The position numbers were made by a program, and so were the translations under genes. The notes beneath the pieces are model-generated. The model was given only the letters and a program-made list of their open reading frames with translations, was not told the origin of the DNA and made no database searches. Below, piece after piece: positions 18,887 to 27,986 of a stretch of DNA of 64,000 nucleotides. The first letter of the stretch is position 1. Every line of letters begins with the position of its first letter. Origin of the DNA: Moritella dasanensis ArB 0140 (GTDB taxonomy: Bacteria > Pseudomonadota > Gammaproteobacteria > Enterobacterales > Moritellaceae); contig NZ_AKXQ01000021.1 in the NCBI RefSeq assembly GCF_000276805.1, positions 21,620-85,619 on the forward strand, given 5' to 3'.

Positions 18887-19923
18887 TGCGCGTTTATCCA
18901 GAACAACTCGATCAGTACTTAAAAACTGAAATCAAACCCTGCTATTTAATATTTGGTGAAGAACCGTTATTAAAGATGGAAGCGATTGAACAGATTAAAG
19001 CCGCCGCGCAGAAAGTCGGCTTTGACGAGCATCATAAATTTCATGCAGAACCAATCATGGACTGGCCCGCGGTGTTTAATGCTTGCCAATCCATGTCGCT
19101 ATTTTCGAGTCGTCAAACTGTTGAACTGATCTTTGAAAAAAGACCAACGAAAGAAGATATCAGCCAACTTAATGATTTGTTTAAACTACTAAACCCTGAT
19201 CTGATTATCATCATCAGTGGTCCTTACTTAACCAAAGCCCAGCAAAGCGCAAAATGGTTTCTACAGTACTTCAAGAATGCGCTGTTCATTCCAGTTGGTC
19301 ATCCCGAAGGCCGATTTTTTGCCAACTGGATGCGTCATCGTCTTAAACGCGCTAACCTTGACGCCCAAGCCGATGTGATCACCCTGCTTTGCCGTAGCTT
19401 TGAAGGTAACTTATTAGCGGCCAAGCAAGAAATTGATAAATTATCCCTGCTTCATCCAGGGCAGACCCTCACCTTGGCGCAATTGCAGGCAGCAATTACC
19501 CAGCATTCACACTTCAGTAGTTTTCAGCTAGTTGATGCGCTGCTTGCCGGTAAAGTAAATCGTGGGCAGCGGATCCTGCAACAATTACAAGCCGAAGGTG
19601 TCGATCCAATCGTCATTAACTGGGCGCTAAACAAAGAAATCAATCAACTTTATCATTACAGCTTAATGCAACAGCAAGGACTTTCTGTGATTGATGAAAT
19701 GAAGAAACAGCGTTTATGGGCAGGTCGCCAGCAGATTATTAATGCCTGCTTAAGTCGCTTATCATTAAGCAAAATTGAGCAAATGTTAATATTGTGTTCA
19801 AGTGTTGATAGTGCGATCAAAACTAGCAGCAGTATTGACCCTTGGTTATCATTACAAATGTTAAGTATCAGCTTTACCGACTCCACTTTGCTACCCAACT
19901 TTCATCATGCCGACATTAACTAA
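18886..19923 (+). CDS. holA: DNA polymerase III delta subunit
   Basis: 345-residue clamp-loader subunit that opens the beta sliding clamp. It begins with the typical MRVYPEQLDQYLKTEIKPCYLIFGEEPLLKMEA and keeps the AAA+-like fold without functional Walker motifs, as expected for delta. The ATG shares a base with the lptE stop (TAATG) and its own stop shares a base with the nadD start, so lptE-holA-nadD are translationally coupled, as in E. coli gene order. Confidence 0.93.
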   Translation: MRVYPEQLDQYLKTEIKPCYLIFGEEPLLKMEAIEQIKAAAQKVGFDEHHKFHAEPIMDWPAVFNACQSMSLFSSRQTVELIFEKRPTKEDISQLNDLFKLLNPDLIIIISGPYLTKAQQSAKWFLQYFKNALFIPVGHPEGRFFANWMRHRLKRANLDAQADVITLLCRSFEGNLLAAKQEIDKLSLLHPGQTLTLAQLQAAITQHSHFSSFQLVDALLAGKVNRGQRILQQLQAEGVDPIVINWALNKEINQLYHYSLMQQQGLSVIDEMKKQRLWAGRQQIINACLSRLSLSKIEQMLILCSSVDSAIKTSSSIDPWLSLQMLSISFTDSTLLPNFHHADIN

Positions 19924-20606
19924 TGACTGATTTTATCCCGACTCGCGCGATTGGTATTTTAGGTGGAACATTTGATCCGATCCATTATGGTCATCTACGT
20001 CCTTGCTTAGATCTATTACAACAGCTTAATTTAGCTGAAGTCAGATTGATGCCAAATCACATTCCCCCACATCGTGCGGCGCCAGGCTCAAATGCAGCGC
20101 ATCGATTGGCGATGACATCATTAGCGGTAGAAAACTGTGCTGAGTTAACGGTTGATACTCGTGAGTTAAACCGTACAACACCTTCTTATACCATCGACAC
20201 CTTAATTGAGCTTGCCGCTGAGAATCCAACCAGTCCCGTATGCTTTTTAATTGGCTTAGATTCACTCAACAGCCTGCATACTTGGTACCGCTGGCAAGAG
20301 CTACTCGACTATTGTCATCTTGTAGTGAGTTATCGCCCTAACTACGCATTAACGTTAACGCCTGAAGTACAAAAATTATTTGAACAAGTGCAAACAACCG
20401 ATGTCGAAGTCCTACAGCAACAAAAGCAAGGGCGAATTTTACTCTGGCCCAGCACACAGTTAGAAATATCGGCGACACGGATCCGTCAGTTAATTGAAAG
20501 ACAGCAAAGTCCTCAATATCTATTACCCGATAATGTGTTGTCTTATATACATAAAAACAATTTGTATGCGAAAACGACAGCAGATACTAGCTCAACAGCA
20601 AGCTAG
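19923..20606 (+). CDS. nadD: Nicotinate-nucleotide adenylyltransferase
   Basis: 227-residue nucleotidyltransferase making deamido-NAD from nicotinate mononucleotide and ATP. The N-terminal GILGGTFDPIHYGHLRP contains the (T/H)xGH-type signature, and the C-terminal ISATRIRQLI is the second nucleotide-binding motif. It is slightly longer than E. coli NadD (213). It starts by a TAATG overlap with holA. About 68 bases, including a TATAAT box, separate it from rsfS. Confidence 0.94.
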   Translation: MTDFIPTRAIGILGGTFDPIHYGHLRPCLDLLQQLNLAEVRLMPNHIPPHRAAPGSNAAHRLAMTSLAVENCAELTVDTRELNRTTPSYTIDTLIELAAENPTSPVCFLIGLDSLNSLHTWYRWQELLDYCHLVVSYRPNYALTLTPEVQKLFEQVQTTDVEVLQQQKQGRILLWPSTQLEISATRIRQLIERQQSPQYLLPDNVLSYIHKNNLYAKTTADTSSTAS

Positions 20607-20632
20607 GTATATATTTAGACATTATTCGCTGT

Positions 20633-20638
20633 TATAAT
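20633..20638 (+). promoter_or_regulatory. Candidate -10 element for the rsfS-rlmH-mrdA-mrdB unit
   Basis: A perfect TATAAT followed by TCGCGG, a discriminator pattern common at strong proteobacterial promoters, lies about 37 bases before the rsfS start. No good -35 was found at 16-18 bases. Confidence 0.42.
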
Positions 20639-20674
20639 TCGCGGTTAACTTGATAAAGTTCCTCTGGAGGACCC

Positions 20675-21004
20675 TTGCAAATTTCTGAACTGCAAGCATT
20701 TGTACTTGAAAAAATTGAAGACATGAAAGCCCGCGACATCGAAGTTGTTGATGTTAAAGGTAAATCACCAGTTACAGATCTAATGATCGTATGTACTGGC
20801 ACATCAAAAACTCACGTAAAATCGATTTCTAATCATCTTTACCTTGAAGCTAAAAGTCACGAAATATACGTGATGGGCGTTGAAGGTACGGAAGAGAGTG
20901 AATGGGTTCTAGTTGATATGGGTGATGTAGTTGTACACATCATGCAACAACAAACGCGCGATCTTTACCAACTAGAACAACTTTGGCAGTCTGTAGGGGC
21001 ATAG
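20675..21004 (+). CDS. rsfS: Ribosome silencing factor RsfS
   Basis: 109-residue RsfS (formerly YbeB, Iojap family), which binds ribosomal protein uL14 and blocks subunit joining when nutrients are scarce. Family segments include [42 protein letters not shown] and LYQLEQLW. The start is TTG with a strong GGAGG 4 bases upstream. It is followed after 4 bases by rlmH, the same order as in E. coli. Confidence 0.94.
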   Translation: MQISELQAFVLEKIEDMKARDIEVVDVKGKSPVTDLMIVCTGTSKTHVKSISNHLYLEAKSHEIYVMGVEGTEESEWVLVDMGDVVVHIMQQQTRDLYQLEQLWQSVGA

Positions 21005-21008
21005 TCAA

Positions 21009-21479
21009 ATGAAGATTCAGCTAGTTGCTGTTGGCAGTAAGATGCCAGCATGGGTGGAAATCGGGTATAAAGAATATGCACGTCGCTTCCCTAAAGATAT
21101 GCCTTTTGAGTTACTTGAAATCAGTGCGGGTAAGCGTGGTAAAAACGCGGACATCAAACGAATTTTAGAACTTGAAGGTGTGAAAACGATGCAAGCAATT
21201 CCGAAAGGTAATCGCATCGTAACTCTGGAAGTTACCGGCAAACCTTGGACTACTGAACAACTAGCCGTTGAACTAGATAAGTGGAAGCATGATGGTCGAG
21301 ACGTTAGCCTATTAATTGGCGGCCCAGAAGGACTTGCACCAGAATGCATCGCAGCATCGGAACAGCGCTGGTCGTTGTCACCACTAACCTTACCACATCC
21401 GATGGTACGTGTAGTGGTTGCCGAAGCGTTATATCGCGCTTGGAGTGTAACAACAAACCATCCTTATCATAGAGAGTAA
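21009..21479 (+). CDS. rlmH: 23S rRNA pseudouridine(1915)-N(3)-methyltransferase
   Basis: 156-residue SPOUT methyltransferase RlmH, which methylates pseudouridine 1915 in helix 69 of 23S rRNA on assembled ribosomes. The knotted SAM-binding part is clear: LLIGGPEGL and [20 protein letters not shown], ending HPYHRE as in E. coli. Located between rsfS and mrdA as usual. Confidence 0.96.
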   Translation: MKIQLVAVGSKMPAWVEIGYKEYARRFPKDMPFELLEISAGKRGKNADIKRILELEGVKTMQAIPKGNRIVTLEVTGKPWTTEQLAVELDKWKHDGRDVSLLIGGPEGLAPECIAASEQRWSLSPLTLPHPMVRVVVAEALYRAWSVTTNHPYHRE

Positions 21480-21481
21480 TA

Positions 21482-23344
21482 TTGGTGGCAAGGAAGCGTA
21501 TAACCTTACGAGACCATTCTGCGGAAACAGCATTATTTAGCAGCCGCATCATGGTCTCATTTATTTTTGTCCTCTGCGTCATTGGCTTGCTATTAAGTAA
21601 TCTTTATTACTTACAAGTCGATTCATATCAAGCTTATAAAACCCGCTCGAACGAAAACCGTGTAAAGCTAGTGCCTATCGCGCCCAATCGTGGACTTATT
21701 TATGACCGTAATGGCATTCTCTTAGCTGAGAATAAACCTGTCTACAGCTTAGATATGGTACCAGAAAAATTTACTGATATTGATGCAACCATTGCCAAAT
21801 TAACCACGCTATTAAATCTTACTGAAGATAACATTGATGATTTCCATCTCCGTTTAAAACGTCAGCGTCGCTTTAAACAAGTGCCTATATTAACCAATTT
21901 ATCTGAATCCCAAGTGGCCCTATTTTCAGTTCAACGCCATAATTACCCCGGTATTTCGGTCACTGCACGGCTAAAACGTTATTACCCGTTTGGCGACGCG
22001 CTCACGCACGCACTCGGTTATGTCGCCAGAATTAACAGTAATGATCTTAAACGCTTAGAAAAAAGTGGTTCACGCGCAGTTTATGCCGCGACCCATGATA
22101 TAGGCAAACAAGGCATCGAACGTTATTACGAAAAAACCCTCCATGGCGAGCCCGGCTTTAAAGAAGTTGAAGTAAATAACCGCGGCAAGATCGTGCGAAC
22201 ACTCAAAATAACCCAGCCCGTACCCGGTAATGACCTGTACTTAAATATCGATATTCGTTTGCAGCTTAAAGCGCAACAAGAATTAGCCGGTCGTCGTGGC
22301 GCTATCATCTTGCTGGCACCGAAAACCGGTGAAATACTGGCGATGATGTCGAGCCCGAGTTACGACCCCAATTTATTCGTCCACGGCATTAGCAGTAAAA
22401 ACTACAACCGCCTATTACAGTCAAAAGATCGCCCGTTGATTAACCGTGCCACACAAGGCCGTTATCCACCCGCATCGACAGTGAAACCACAGCTGGCAAT
22501 CTTAGGTTTAGAAGATGGGGCTATCACGCCGAGTACCATTATCAATGACCGCGGTTGGTTCCAGATCCCCAATACCAAACGTCGCTTTCGTGACTGGAAA
22601 CGTTGGGGACACGGTAAAATTAATGTCTATACAGCCATCGAGCAATCCTCGGACACCTTCTTTTATAACCTCGCTTATAATGTCGGTATTGATAAAATAA
22701 ATGGCTTCATGAGCGAATTTGGTTTTGGCGACTATACCGGTATTGACGTCAGAGAAGAAACCAATGCTATTTTGCCATCGCGAGAATGGAAACGTGCACG
22801 CTACAATGAACCTTGGTATCAAGGTGACACTATTTCCGTGGGTATTGGTCAAGGTTACTGGTCTGCAACACCGATCCAATTAGCCAAAGCAACAGGGATT
22901 GTCGCCAGTAAAGGCTTACGCCCTGTTCCACAACTGATCAGAGATATCCAATACACTAATGGTGATATCTTTGAACCTGTGGTCGAATTACCGCCGCTAA
23001 AATTAAAAGATCCAGCCAACTGGCAAGTCGCCAAAGATGGCATGCACGGTGTAGTGACAAGCAGTAACGGTACCGCACGTCGCGCGTTTGCTAAAGCATC
23101 TTATAGCGCCGCAGGTAAATCGGGTACTGCACAGTTATACCAGCTTGGTGAAGAAAAATACGACGCAAGTAAGATCCGCGAACGGTTACGTGATAATGCC
23201 ATGTTTGTCGCTTACGCTCCGTTTGAAGAACCCGAAATCTCGGCCACTATCATTCTAGAAAATGCCGGTGGTGGTAGCTCACAAGCCGCACCATCTGCAC
23301 GTCGTCTATTTGATGTTTACTTCGACAATAAAAAGGAAAATTAA
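21482..23344 (+). CDS. mrdA: Penicillin-binding protein 2 (elongasome transpeptidase)
   Basis: 620-residue class B PBP that crosslinks peptidoglycan during cell elongation with RodA. It has a single N-terminal membrane helix (about residues 22-42), a pedestal domain, and a transpeptidase domain with STVK (nucleophile S332), the SSD motif in EQSSDTFFY, and KSGTA. The start is TTG at 21482 with GAGAG upstream (GTG at 21485 is an alternative). The stop overlaps the rodA start (TAATG), which suits equal production of the PBP2-RodA pair. Confidence 0.96.
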   Translation: MVARKRITLRDHSAETALFSSRIMVSFIFVLCVIGLLLSNLYYLQVDSYQAYKTRSNENRVKLVPIAPNRGLIYDRNGILLAENKPVYSLDMVPEKFTDIDATIAKLTTLLNLTEDNIDDFHLRLKRQRRFKQVPILTNLSESQVALFSVQRHNYPGISVTARLKRYYPFGDALTHALGYVARINSNDLKRLEKSGSRAVYAATHDIGKQGIERYYEKTLHGEPGFKEVEVNNRGKIVRTLKITQPVPGNDLYLNIDIRLQLKAQQELAGRRGAIILLAPKTGEILAMMSSPSYDPNLFVHGISSKNYNRLLQSKDRPLINRATQGRYPPASTVKPQLAILGLEDGAITPSTIINDRGWFQIPNTKRRFRDWKRWGHGKINVYTAIEQSSDTFFYNLAYNVGIDKINGFMSEFGFGDYTGIDVREETNAILPSREWKRARYNEPWYQGDTISVGIGQGYWSATPIQLAKATGIVASKGLRPVPQLIRDIQYTNGDIFEPVVELPPLKLKDPANWQVAKDGMHGVVTSSNGTARRAFAKASYSAAGKSGTAQLYQLGEEKYDASKIRERLRDNAMFVAYAPFEEPEISATIILENAGGGSSQAAPSARRLFDVYFDNKKEN

Positions 23345-24444
23345 TGCCAGATCGTCGTCACAATCAGAGTATTTGGTATAAATTACATATCGATTTCCCG
23401 TTATTATTTGGCCTGTTAAGCCTGATGGGTGTCAGTCTTGTCGTGCTTTACAGCGCCGGTGGCGCTGATATGGCCCTAATGGAAAGACAAGGCATTCGAA
23501 TGGTTCTCGCTTTAGCGGTGATGTTTGCTTTGGCACAAATATCCCCATCGACCTATCGACGCTGGGCATTCCCTATTTTTATTATTGGGACCTTATTATT
23601 AGTCGCGGTATTACTGTTTGGCCATGTAGGTAAAGGAGCGCAACGTTGGATTGATCTTGGTTTTACCAAGTTCCAACCATCTGAAATCATGAAAGTAGTG
23701 ATGCCATTGGCCGTTGCCCGCTACATGAGTAATCAGCAAATACCACCCAGCTTTAGAACCATCATTACCGCGGTCATCATGGTGCTTATCCCGACCTTAT
23801 TGATTGCCAAACAACCTGATTTAGGTACGTCACTCTTGGTTGCTACATCAGGCATATTTGTGATCTTCTTGGCCGGTATGTCATGGCGCTTAGTGATGAT
23901 TGCATTTGGACTGGTTTCAGGTTTTGCGCCGGTGCTGTGGTTTTTCTTAATGCACCCCTATCAAAAACAACGGGTATTAACCTTCTTAAACCCAGAAACA
24001 GACCCACTTGGTTCTGGTTATCATATTATCCAATCTAAAATTGCCATTGGTTCTGGCGGGTTTTGGGGTAAAGGTTGGTTATCGGGTACCCAATCACAGT
24101 TGGATTTTTTACCCGAACGTCACACCGATTTTATTTTTGCGGTATTTAGTGAAGAGTTCGGTTTATTCGGTGTTATTTTATTACTGTCATTGTATTTATT
24201 TGTTATCTGCCGCGGTTTAATCATCGCATTACAGGGCCAACGTATATTTGAGCGCCTTATTGCGGGCAGTATAATCCTGACATTCTTTATTTATTTGTTC
24301 GTAAATATAGGCATGGTCAGTGGATTATTACCGGTAGTGGGCGTACCACTGCCTTTAATTAGCTATGGTGGCACTTCGATGGTGACATTGATGGCTGGAT
24401 TTGGCATTCTAATGTCTGTAAGAACACACCGTCGCTTAAGTTGA
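23344..24444 (+). CDS. mrdB: Rod-shape determining SEDS glycosyltransferase RodA
   Basis: 366-residue polytopic SEDS protein that polymerises glycan strands from lipid II as the partner of PBP2. It has about ten membrane segments; typical motifs include KGAQRWIDLGFTKFQPSE, KQPDLGTSLL, LPERHTDFIFAVFSEEFG and GVPLPLISYGGTSM. The start overlaps the mrdA stop. Length matches E. coli RodA (370). Confidence 0.96.
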   Translation: MPDRRHNQSIWYKLHIDFPLLFGLLSLMGVSLVVLYSAGGADMALMERQGIRMVLALAVMFALAQISPSTYRRWAFPIFIIGTLLLVAVLLFGHVGKGAQRWIDLGFTKFQPSEIMKVVMPLAVARYMSNQQIPPSFRTIITAVIMVLIPTLLIAKQPDLGTSLLVATSGIFVIFLAGMSWRLVMIAFGLVSGFAPVLWFFLMHPYQKQRVLTFLNPETDPLGSGYHIIQSKIAIGSGGFWGKGWLSGTQSQLDFLPERHTDFIFAVFSEEFGLFGVILLLSLYLFVICRGLIIALQGQRIFERLIAGSIILTFFIYLFVNIGMVSGLLPVVGVPLPLISYGGTSMVTLMAGFGILMSVRTHRRLS

Positions 24445-24453
24445 GGAATCCAG

Positions 24454-25449
24454 ATGCTAGGTAAAAAAAGTTTATTTCTGCTAGGTTTAGCAGCGTTTCA
24501 AGCTAATAGTGCTGAGTTAACCAGTGAGCACAAGACTTGGGTCGAAGAATTAAGTAGTAAATATGACATCTCAGAACAGGTTCTGACTGATGCCATTGGG
24601 CAAGCTAATTTTGATGAAAATGTATTAACCAAAATCAAAACACCTTGGGAAAAGAAACCTTGGTATAAATACGCGCCAATTTTTATTACCGAAAGCCGAA
24701 TTAACAAAGGTGTAGAATACTGGAATCAGTACGAAGACGTTTTTGCCAAGGCTGAAAAAGAATACGGTGTACCAGCACAAGTGATCGTCGCGATTATGGG
24801 TGTTGAAACTTTCTACGGTAAATACAAAGGTAATCTTTCGGTATTAGATTCGCTCTATACACTGGGCTTTAATTACCCTTCACGTGGGAAATTTTTCCGT
24901 CAAGAGTTCGCGCAATACATTAAATTAAGCGAACAACAAGGTTGGAAGCTAACTGAAACGCAAGGTTCGTATGCGGGCGCGATGGGCTTAGGTCAATTTA
25001 TCTCATCAAGTTACAGCCATTACGGCGTTGATTTTTCTGGTGACGGTAAAGTCGATATGATCAACGATCCTGTCGATGCGATTGGTAGTATTGCGAACTA
25101 CTTTAACAAGCATAAATGGAGTACCGGTGCATCCGTTGCTTATCCTGTCAAAGCTGACAGTGAAAAAGTACAGGCATTACTGAGTTCATCATTACGAATC
25201 AAACACACATGGGCAGACCTAACAGCTGCTGGTGTGGTATTGAAAGAATCCGATGACCGTGTACCAGCAATAACCATCGAAGACTCAAGTCCGGCCAAGT
25301 TACTTAAGCTACAGCAACTTGATAGCGATGAGTACTGGGTTTACCTCGATAATTTCTACAGCATTACCCGTTACAATCACAGCCCACTGTACGCAATGGC
25401 TGTTTTTCAATTAAGTGAAAAAATTAAACAAGCTAAAAATGCGCAATAA
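24454..25449 (+). CDS. mltB: Lytic murein transglycosylase B
   Basis: 331-residue family 3 lytic transglycosylase that cleaves glycan strands to 1,6-anhydromuramoyl products. The catalytic Glu is E118 in MGVETFYGKYKGN; SYAGAMGLGQFISSSY is the substrate-binding motif. The N-terminal signal (about residues 1-20, ending QANSA) has no lipobox cysteine, so the product is predicted to be a soluble periplasmic enzyme rather than an outer-membrane lipoprotein as in E. coli MltB. It follows mrdB by 9 bases and overlaps rlpA. Confidence 0.92.
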   Translation: MLGKKSLFLLGLAAFQANSAELTSEHKTWVEELSSKYDISEQVLTDAIGQANFDENVLTKIKTPWEKKPWYKYAPIFITESRINKGVEYWNQYEDVFAKAEKEYGVPAQVIVAIMGVETFYGKYKGNLSVLDSLYTLGFNYPSRGKFFRQEFAQYIKLSEQQGWKLTETQGSYAGAMGLGQFISSSYSHYGVDFSGDGKVDMINDPVDAIGSIANYFNKHKWSTGASVAYPVKADSEKVQALLSSSLRIKHTWADLTAAGVVLKESDDRVPAITIEDSSPAKLLKLQQLDSDEYWVYLDNFYSITRYNHSPLYAMAVFQLSEKIKQAKNAQ

Positions 25450-26230
25450 ACAACGATTAACTCTACTTTGTATCTGCGGTCTGTTGGCCGCATGTTCTTC
25501 TTCGCGTTATCAGTACAGTGATGATCACGCGCCAGAAAACATTCCTCAGCTTGATGATATTGCAGATGCAGTGCCAACGCCGCAAACCTATAGCCGTTCT
25601 GCCAATCGCGACTATCAAGTGCGTGGTATTGATTATGAAGTATGGCGAGATATCAAAACCTTAACCCAAGAAGGTAAAGCATCTTGGTATGGCAATAAGT
25701 TTCATGGCCACAAGACCTCAAACGGCGAAGTTTATGACATGTTTTCAATGTCGGCAGCACACAAGAATTTACCACTGCCCAGTTTTGTCAAAGTCACAAA
25801 CTTAGGTAATGATAAAACCGTTATCGTGCGCGTTAATGATCGTGGACCGTTCCATTCAGAACGCATTATCGATTTATCGTATGCGGCAGCGTATAAATTA
25901 GATATGTTACAATCTGGCACTGCGAATGTGCGGGTTGAATTAATTATTCCGACGGCCGATAACAGCAGTTTATTCACCCCAAAACCGCAGTGGTTTATTC
26001 AAGTATTAGCCTCAAGTAATGAAGCTAAAGCACAACAAATCGCCGACAGTTTAGGGGTTAAATACAGTACCGAAAACCGCTTAGTCATCAGTGGTAAGTT
26101 TCATCGAGTACAGCTAGGACCGATTTCAGAGTCAGCGCAAGCACAAAGCTTATTAGCTAAAGTTAAGCAACAATATACAAATGCTTATGTTTTGAAGGAA
26201 CTTTCCAGCAAAGCTGTATCTAATAAATAA
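25439..26230 (+). CDS. rlpA: Septal ring lytic transglycosylase RlpA family lipoprotein
   Basis: 263-residue lipoprotein. The signal ends in a LLAAC lipobox with Cys19. A double-psi beta-barrel domain (GKASWYGNKFHGHKTSNGE, then RVNDRGPF with the likely catalytic Asp) is followed by a C-terminal SPOR domain (about residues 183-260) that binds denuded peptidoglycan at the septum. In Pseudomonas RlpA cleaves naked glycan; E. coli RlpA appears inactive. The start at 25439 overlaps mltB by 11 bases and has a poor ribosome site, so coupling is likely; a GTG at 25415 is an alternative. Confidence 0.9.
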   Translation: MRNKQRLTLLCICGLLAACSSSRYQYSDDHAPENIPQLDDIADAVPTPQTYSRSANRDYQVRGIDYEVWRDIKTLTQEGKASWYGNKFHGHKTSNGEVYDMFSMSAAHKNLPLPSFVKVTNLGNDKTVIVRVNDRGPFHSERIIDLSYAAAYKLDMLQSGTANVRVELIIPTADNSSLFTPKPQWFIQVLASSNEAKAQQIADSLGVKYSTENRLVISGKFHRVQLGPISESAQAQSLLAKVKQQYTNAYVLKELSSKAVSNK

Positions 26231-26253
26231 ACTTTAAATAGTAATACATCATT

Positions 26254-26344
26254 CAGCTAGTTTGATAGACTAGCTGCTATTCTCGAATAAACTTGATTAA
26301 AAACCGTTTACTCAAGTTTATTTACCTAAGTTATCAGTAACTTA
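26254..26344 (+). other. Three consecutive hairpins between rlpA and dacA
   Basis: Perfect stems occur at 26254-26276 (8 bp, 7-base loop), 26286-26322 (11 bp, 15-base loop) and 26327-26344 (7 bp, 4-base loop), all in the 144-base gap. None is followed by a T tract, so they look like RNA structure or processing sites rather than terminators. Confidence 0.55.
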
Positions 26345-26374
26345 ATCACAATTTTAATTATAGCGAAGTGAAAC

Positions 26375-27541
26375 GTGGCCAATCAATTAAAAACATTTAT
26401 CCTCACGAGCCTAGCAGTGGCGAGTTTCTCATTAAGTGCCGCACCCAGCGTCATTCCAGATACGCCAGTCGTTGCGGCTAAAGCATTCATATTAGTTGAT
26501 TTTGATTCAGGCAAGGTTATCGCACAAAAAAATGCTGATGACTCATTAAAACCTGCCAGCCTGACTAAAATGATGACAAGTTATGTTATTGGCCAAGAAA
26601 TTAAAGCTGGTAATATCAATCTAAGTGATCAAGTAACCATCAGTAAAAATGCATGGGCTAAAAACTTCCCTGATTCATCAAAAATGTTTATCGAAGTTGG
26701 TAAGACAATAACAGTAGAAAAACTGAATCAAGGCATTATCGTGCAATCTGGTAATGATGCTTGCGTCGCAATGGCTGAACATATCGCTGGTACAGAAAGC
26801 GCCTTTGCTCAACTGATGAACTCATGGAGTAAACAGCTTGGTATGGACTCAACCCACTTTGCTAATAGCCACGGTTTAGATAGCAAAGAGCAATACACCA
26901 CAGCGCGTGATATGGCCACATTAGGCCAAGCACTTATCCGTGATGTGCCTGAAGAATATCGCATTTACTCGCAAAAGAAATTTACTTATAACGGTATAAC
27001 GCAATACAACCGTAATGGCTTATTGTGGGATAAAAGCATGAACGTGGACGGCATTAAAACCGGTCACACTTCAGGAGCTGGTTTTAACTTAGTGTCTTCA
27101 GCAACCAAAGACAACATGCGTCTAATAGCCGTTGTACTGGGTACTAAAAGTGGTGATGCACGTAAAGCTGAAAGTAAAAAGCTATTAAACTTTGGTTTCC
27201 GTTTCTACGAAACAGTGACATTACATGAAGCAAACTCAAGTATCGTTGCAGAACGCGTATGGATGGGTGAGCAAGAGCAAGTTGAACTAGGCCTAGCAAA
27301 TAAATTAACGCTGACAGTGCCACGTGGTCAAGCAAAAAACCTAACCGCTAACTTTGAAATTCAAAAAGAACTAAGCGCACCCATTGCGAAAGGCGATATC
27401 GTCGGTAAAGTATTCTATAACCTTAACGATGAAGAGATTGCTCAGGCTGATTTAATTGCGCTTGAAGACGTCGAATTAGGTAGCTGGTTTAGCCGATTAA
27501 TTGATTATTTCAAATTATTATTTACGGGTTGGTTTGGTTAA
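26375..27541 (+). CDS. dacA: D-alanyl-D-alanine carboxypeptidase (PBP5/6 family)
   Basis: 388-residue low-molecular-weight PBP that trims terminal D-Ala from peptidoglycan stem peptides. It has a signal peptide (about residues 1-23) and active-site motifs SLTK (S62-K65), SGN (125-127) and KTG (228-230). The C-terminal beta domain ends in an amphipathic helix (SRLIDYFKLLFTGWFG) for inner-membrane anchoring. The start is GTG with a weak ribosome site. Its position after rlpA and before ybeD matches E. coli. Confidence 0.95.
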   Translation: MANQLKTFILTSLAVASFSLSAAPSVIPDTPVVAAKAFILVDFDSGKVIAQKNADDSLKPASLTKMMTSYVIGQEIKAGNINLSDQVTISKNAWAKNFPDSSKMFIEVGKTITVEKLNQGIIVQSGNDACVAMAEHIAGTESAFAQLMNSWSKQLGMDSTHFANSHGLDSKEQYTTARDMATLGQALIRDVPEEYRIYSQKKFTYNGITQYNRNGLLWDKSMNVDGIKTGHTSGAGFNLVSSATKDNMRLIAVVLGTKSGDARKAESKKLLNFGFRFYETVTLHEANSSIVAERVWMGEQEQVELGLANKLTLTVPRGQAKNLTANFEIQKELSAPIAKGDIVGKVFYNLNDEEIAQADLIALEDVELGSWFSRLIDYFKLLFTGWFG

Positions 27542-27582
27542 TCCTTTCCCTGACACCGTTACCCGATTATAATAACTAATAC

Positions 27583-27604
27583 AAAGGAGGCTGTTGCCTC
27601 CTTT
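27583..27604 (+). terminator. Hairpin after dacA, terminator-like without T tract
   Basis: Perfect AAAGGAGGC stem with a 4-base loop, followed by GCCATTATTT. The stem is good but there is no T run, so it may attenuate, or stabilise the dacA 3' end, while letting ybeD be read. Confidence 0.35.
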
Positions 27605-27633
27605 GCCATTATTTATAAGGTACGAAAAAACTA

Positions 27634-27903
27634 ATGTCTTTAAATACAAAATTCGACGAATTTCTTGATTTCCCTTGTCTATTTAACTTTAAAGTTATCG
27701 GTAATAGCGATCCTAAACTCGAAGATAACATTGTTGCTGTGGCACAAAAACATGTCGTAGGTAACTATGCCCCTAGCTCTAGAATGAGCAGTAAAGGCAC
27801 TTACAACTCTGTTACTATCAAAGTTAAAGTACAAGATAACGAACAAGCAAAAAGCTTATACATCGCTTTTGGTGCGATCCCAGGTGTGGTCCGCGTTTTA
27901 TAA
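27634..27903 (+). CDS. ybeD: YbeD family protein (DUF493)
   Basis: 89-residue ACT-like small protein of the YbeD/DUF493 family, role unknown, conserved between dacA and lipB in enterobacteria and vibrios. Family features: MNTKLNELLEFP-type N-terminus (SLNTKFDEFLDFPC), KVIG, SSKGTYNSVTI and the terminal IPGVVRVL. A terminator follows before lipB. Confidence 0.92.
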   Translation: MSLNTKFDEFLDFPCLFNFKVIGNSDPKLEDNIVAVAQKHVVGNYAPSSRMSSKGTYNSVTIKVKVQDNEQAKSLYIAFGAIPGVVRVL

Positions 27904-27920
27904 AAAATAATGTCGATATC

Positions 27921-27954
27921 AAAAATCTAATTAGTGTTGCTAATTAGATTTTTT
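27921..27954 (+). terminator. Terminator between ybeD and lipB
   Basis: AAAAATCTAATTAG pairs perfectly with its complement over a 5-base loop and ends in six T. Confidence 0.78.
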
Positions 27955-27986
27955 GCGTTGGTGTTAATCATATAGAAGGGCATACT

